Below, piece after piece: positions 30,188-32,556 of a stretch of DNA of 32,556 bases (its first letter is position 1; the number at the start of each line of letters is the position of its first letter). The stretch comes from JAIEPT01 sp038217425 (GTDB taxonomy: Bacteria; Planctomycetota; Planctomycetia; Gemmatales; Gemmataceae): NCBI GenBank assembly GCA_038217425.1, contig JBBQPM010000065.1:1-32556 (forward strand), given 5' to 3'. A program made the translations under genes and the position numbers. The notes under the pieces are model-generated. The model worked only from the letters and a program-made list of their open reading frames with translations, was not told the DNA's origin and made no database searches.

Positions 30188-30544
30188 ATGCATCTGCCCG
30201 AATTTCTCACGCTCGCTGATTTTGGCGAAATCCGCATTACAGGTCATCGCATTGGCTTGTTCCACCTCGTTCGACGTTACAATGACGGCGCTTCGGCTGA
30301 CACGCTAGTTTACCAATATCCGACGCTTTCCCTGTCTCTCGTGAATCGAGTGATCGCTTTTTACCGAGTTCATGGCGAGAACGTCGATGCGTATCTAAAA
30401 ATCTGCCAAGAAAGTCTCGAGCAACAATTGGCGGACTCCCCAAGGATCGATGCCGCATCATTGCGAAGTCGAATGGAAGCCGTGCAGCATGCCCACGCCA
30501 GCCTGGCGTCCGATTGCGAAAATCGGATTACGTTCCTACCGTGA
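30188..30544 (+). CDS. DUF433-like domain protein
   Basis: 118 aa from the ATG at 30188 with AGGAG 6 bases upstream; a TTG two codons earlier is possible. The core EIRITGHRIGLFHLVRRYNDG, followed by YQYPTLSLSLVNRVIAFY, follows the DUF433 pattern (I-x-G-T-R-I, helix, then YP-x-L-x-x-x-x-V-x-A-x-x-x-Y), a winged or HTH-like antitoxin-type domain often next to VapC- or DUF5615-type partners. No partner gene follows. The region overlaps nothing and leads into the comM gene 79 bases later. Confidence 0.65.
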   Translation: MHLPEFLTLADFGEIRITGHRIGLFHLVRRYNDGASADTLVYQYPTLSLSLVNRVIAFYRVHGENVDAYLKICQESLEQQLADSPRIDAASLRSRMEAVQHAHASLASDCENRITFLP

Positions 30545-30623
30545 GCGAGATTCATTGGGCAATCTCGGCCCGGTGCCTAAAAAGGCTTACAGACGCTTTC
30601 CCGACGCCGCCACGGAATCTCCC

Positions 30624-32159
30624 ATGCTCGCCAAGCTTAACTCCTTCACGCTCGCTGGCATCGATGCGCTGCCGGTGGAGGTGGAAGTCGATGCGGGCAT
30701 CGGCATGCCGAAAACGATCCTCGTCGGGCTGGCCGAGACTGCGGTGCGCGAGAGCATTCACCGCGTCGAACGGGCCCTCGCCAATCTCAGCTATCAACGC
30801 CCCACGGGCCGAACCGTCATCAATCTCGCCCCCGCCGACCTCCCCAAAACTGCGGGCGTCTTCGATCTCCCCATCGCACTGGGCATGCTCGTCGCCACCG
30901 GGCAGCTCAAGCCCGAACAGGTCAAGAACGTCGCCATCGTCGGCGAACTGGCGCTCGACGGCGCCGTTCGGCCCATCAAGGGTGCGCTCGCCAAGGCGAT
31001 GTCGGCGCACAAGCAACGCATCCCCCGACTCATCCTGCCGAGCGCCAATGCCCGCGAAGCCGCCGTCGTCGAAGGTCTCGAAGTCCTCGGGGTCGCCACC
31101 CTCACCGACGCGGTCGGCATCCTCACCGGCAAGTCCAAATGCGAGCCCGCGCAGTGCAATATCGAAGAACTCTTCTCCAAACTCGCGACCTACGAAGTCG
31201 ACTTCGGCGACGTCCGCGGACAGGAGTTCGCCAAGCGCGCCCTCGTCGTCGCCGCCAGCGGCGGGCATAATGTAATTTTCCTAGGCAGTCCCGGTACGGG
31301 CAAGACGATGCTCGCCCAACGGCTGCCGACCATCTTGCCGCCGCTGACGCTTGCCGAAAGTCTGGAAACGACGCGCATCTACAGCGCCCTGGGTAGACTC
31401 CCCGCCGACGAACCGCTGCTCGCCAAACGGCCTTTTCGCGGACCTCATCATACGATCTCCGACGCCGGCATGGTCGGCGGGGGGACCATTCCCAGCCCGG
31501 GCGAAATCTCGCTCGCTCATCACGGCGTTTTGTTCTTAGATGAATTGCCCGAGTTCAATCGCCGTAGTCTGGAAGTCTTACGTCAGCCGCTGGAAATGGG
31601 CTGCGTCACCATCTCGCGAGCCCTGAACTCGACGACCTTCCCCGCCAACTTTATGCTCGTCGCCTCCATGAATCCGTGCCCCTGCGGCTACCTCGGCGAT
31701 CCCCGCCATCCCTGCAAATGCAACCCGATGCAGATCGAAAAATACATGGCCCGAATCTCGGGTCCTCTCCTCGACCGCATCGATCTACATATCGAAGTCC
31801 CCGCCGTGCCGTTCCAGGACTTGGCCGCCAAGGCCGAAGGCACGCCCAGCGCCGTCATGCGCGAGCAGGTGTGGCGGGCGCGCAAAATTCAGGAGACGCG
31901 TTTCGGCTCAAGCCAGGTTCGCCTCAACGCCCGTATGACGAGCCGGCAGCTGCGTAAGTTCTGCGTGCTCGAAGCCGACGGGATGACGCTGCTGAAGACG
32001 GCGATGGAATCGCTCGGCCTCTCCGCCCGCGCCCACGACCGCATCCTGCGCATGGCGCGGACCATCGCCGACCTCGCGGGAGTCGATTCGATCCAGGCGC
32101 CGCACGTCGCGGAGGCGATCAACTACCGGAGCCTGGACCGCAAACTTTGGCAGCGTTGA
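30624..32159 (+). CDS. comM: YifB/ComM family AAA+ ATPase (Mg-chelatase-like)
   Basis: 511 aa from the ATG at 30624 (ComM is about 506 aa); the upstream frame extension is not family sequence. N-terminal ChlI-like Lon-fold domain (MLAKLNSFTLAGIDALPVEV onward; about 1-175). AAA+ core with Walker A GSPGTGKT (221-228) and Walker B VLFLDE (302-307). Cys-rich insert NPCPCGYLG-x5-PCKCN near 351-370, and the C-terminal Mg-chelatase domain (about 405-505). ComM drives DNA branch migration during natural transformation in Gram-negative bacteria; in others its role is less clear. It is the last complete gene of the window. Confidence 0.93.
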   Translation: MLAKLNSFTLAGIDALPVEVEVDAGIGMPKTILVGLAETAVRESIHRVERALANLSYQRPTGRTVINLAPADLPKTAGVFDLPIALGMLVATGQLKPEQVKNVAIVGELALDGAVRPIKGALAKAMSAHKQRIPRLILPSANAREAAVVEGLEVLGVATLTDAVGILTGKSKCEPAQCNIEELFSKLATYEVDFGDVRGQEFAKRALVVAASGGHNVIFLGSPGTGKTMLAQRLPTILPPLTLAESLETTRIYSALGRLPADEPLLAKRPFRGPHHTISDAGMVGGGTIPSPGEISLAHHGVLFLDELPEFNRRSLEVLRQPLEMGCVTISRALNSTTFPANFMLVASMNPCPCGYLGDPRHPCKCNPMQIEKYMARISGPLLDRIDLHIEVPAVPFQDLAAKAEGTPSAVMREQVWRARKIQETRFGSSQVRLNARMTSRQLRKFCVLEADGMTLLKTAMESLGLSARAHDRILRMARTIADLAGVDSIQAPHVAEAINYRSLDRKLWQR

Positions 32160-32192
32160 GGACGCTGCTTCTATTTTCAACGAGAGGTCGCC

Positions 32193-32556
32193 ATGCCGAT
32201 TCGAGTCGAGTGCCCGCAAGGTCATAAACTTAACGTGGATGCCAAGTACGAAAACGTCCGAATCAAGTGTCCGAAGTGCCAGACTCCGTTCACGGCGGCA
32301 ATCGTTCCCGACTTGCCGGTACAACCCGCGCCGACTAAGCACGCTACGCTGCCTGCTCCCCCTCAGCGCGAGCAACCAAAGTTTCAACAACCATCTCCCT
32401 ACCAGCCCACGCAAGACCTTTCGCCGGCTCGCTATCAGCATGATCCGCAGAATCAGCAACCAACTCCGTACCAGCCGGCGCAACACCTCCCGTCGATGGA
32501 TCAATCGCAATTTTTCACCGGACATTCCGCTGAATACGCGGAGATGCCCTATGATC
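32193..32556 (+). CDS. zinc-ribbon protein with Pro/Gln-rich linker, 5' part only
   Basis: 121 codons visible to the right edge. GAGAGG stands 6 or so bases before the ATG at 32193. The first 35 residues form an MJ0042-type zinc ribbon: ECPQGHKLNVDAKYENVRIKCPKCQTPF is represented by Cys7, His11 and the pair Cys27/Cys30. A long Pro/Gln/Tyr-rich, low-complexity stretch follows (repeated QPSPYQP / QPTPYQP units). In Planctomycetes such heads often precede membrane or kinase domains, but the remainder is outside the window. Confidence 0.8.
   Translation, partial: MPIRVECPQGHKLNVDAKYENVRIKCPKCQTPFTAAIVPDLPVQPAPTKHATLPAPPQREQPKFQQPSPYQPTQDLSPARYQHDPQNQQPTPYQPAQHLPSMDQSQFFTGHSAEYAEMPYD

Noticed and set aside
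1..32556. tRNA, rRNA, riboswitch or phage/IS genes
   Set aside because: Intergenic spaces were read for cloverleaf arms, conserved riboswitch cores and transposase or integrase motifs; none could be supported.

Overview
The window looks like a chromosomal segment of a Planctomycetota bacterium, probably class Planctomycetia. The base composition is GC-rich by eye. It carries families concentrated in that phylum: a DUF1501 protein, a DUF1549/DUF1553 cytochrome protein, a PVC-type membrane-bound dehydrogenase ending in a CxxCH cytochrome domain, secreted HEAT-repeat proteins and an exported methyltransferase. I found no phage, IS transposase, rRNA, tRNA or CRISPR array.

Layout. (1) 1-10338: the end of a pyridoxamine-oxidase-like gene, then a block of exported proteins. 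A strong sigma70-like promoter precedes a DUF1501/DUF1549-DUF1553 pair. A HEAT+PPC protein, a divergent Tyr-rich secreted peptide and a 1061-aa propeller/HEAT/cytochrome c protein follow. (2) 10424-14723: a nucleotide-sugar block with a GHMP (heptose-type) kinase, a DegT-fold enzyme with His in place of the PLP lysine (ColD/E1-type sugar 3-dehydratase signature), a GDP-mannose-4,6-dehydratase-like enzyme and a TPP-dependent E1-alpha subunit without a beta partner. The E1-alpha gene is bracketed by two copies of one inverted-repeat family. (3) 14887-18597: cystathionine beta-synthase with an exported methyltransferase, a prenyltransferase-fold protein lacking zinc ligands, and an exported rhodanese. 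(4) 18623-24999: a stress/redox signalling block with an aminoglycoside-phosphotransferase-like/P-loop kinase fusion (Rv2004c-like), a lone cyclic-nucleotide-binding domain, a CBS pair, a divergent cytochrome c'-like protein, an NtrC-type regulator and a FixL-like PAS histidine kinase without the heme histidine. Two divergent sigma54-type promoters lie between the CBS and cytochrome genes, which fits control by the adjacent NtrC-type regulator. (5) 25258-32556: a degenerate FHA protein overlapping tail-to-tail with a DacZ-like diadenylate cyclase, alaS, a two-gene toxin-antitoxin-like unit with its own promoter, a DUF433 gene, comM/yifB and the start of a zinc-ribbon protein.

Intergenic spaces are rich in self-complementary repeats of at least four families. 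Most are built as arm, spacer, inverted arm, like REPIN or MITE elements. The two most promising systems are the candidate deoxysugar pathway at 10424-14723 and the sigma54/NtrC redox module at 18623-24999. All functional statements are read from the sequence and from knowledge of families; no database search was run.
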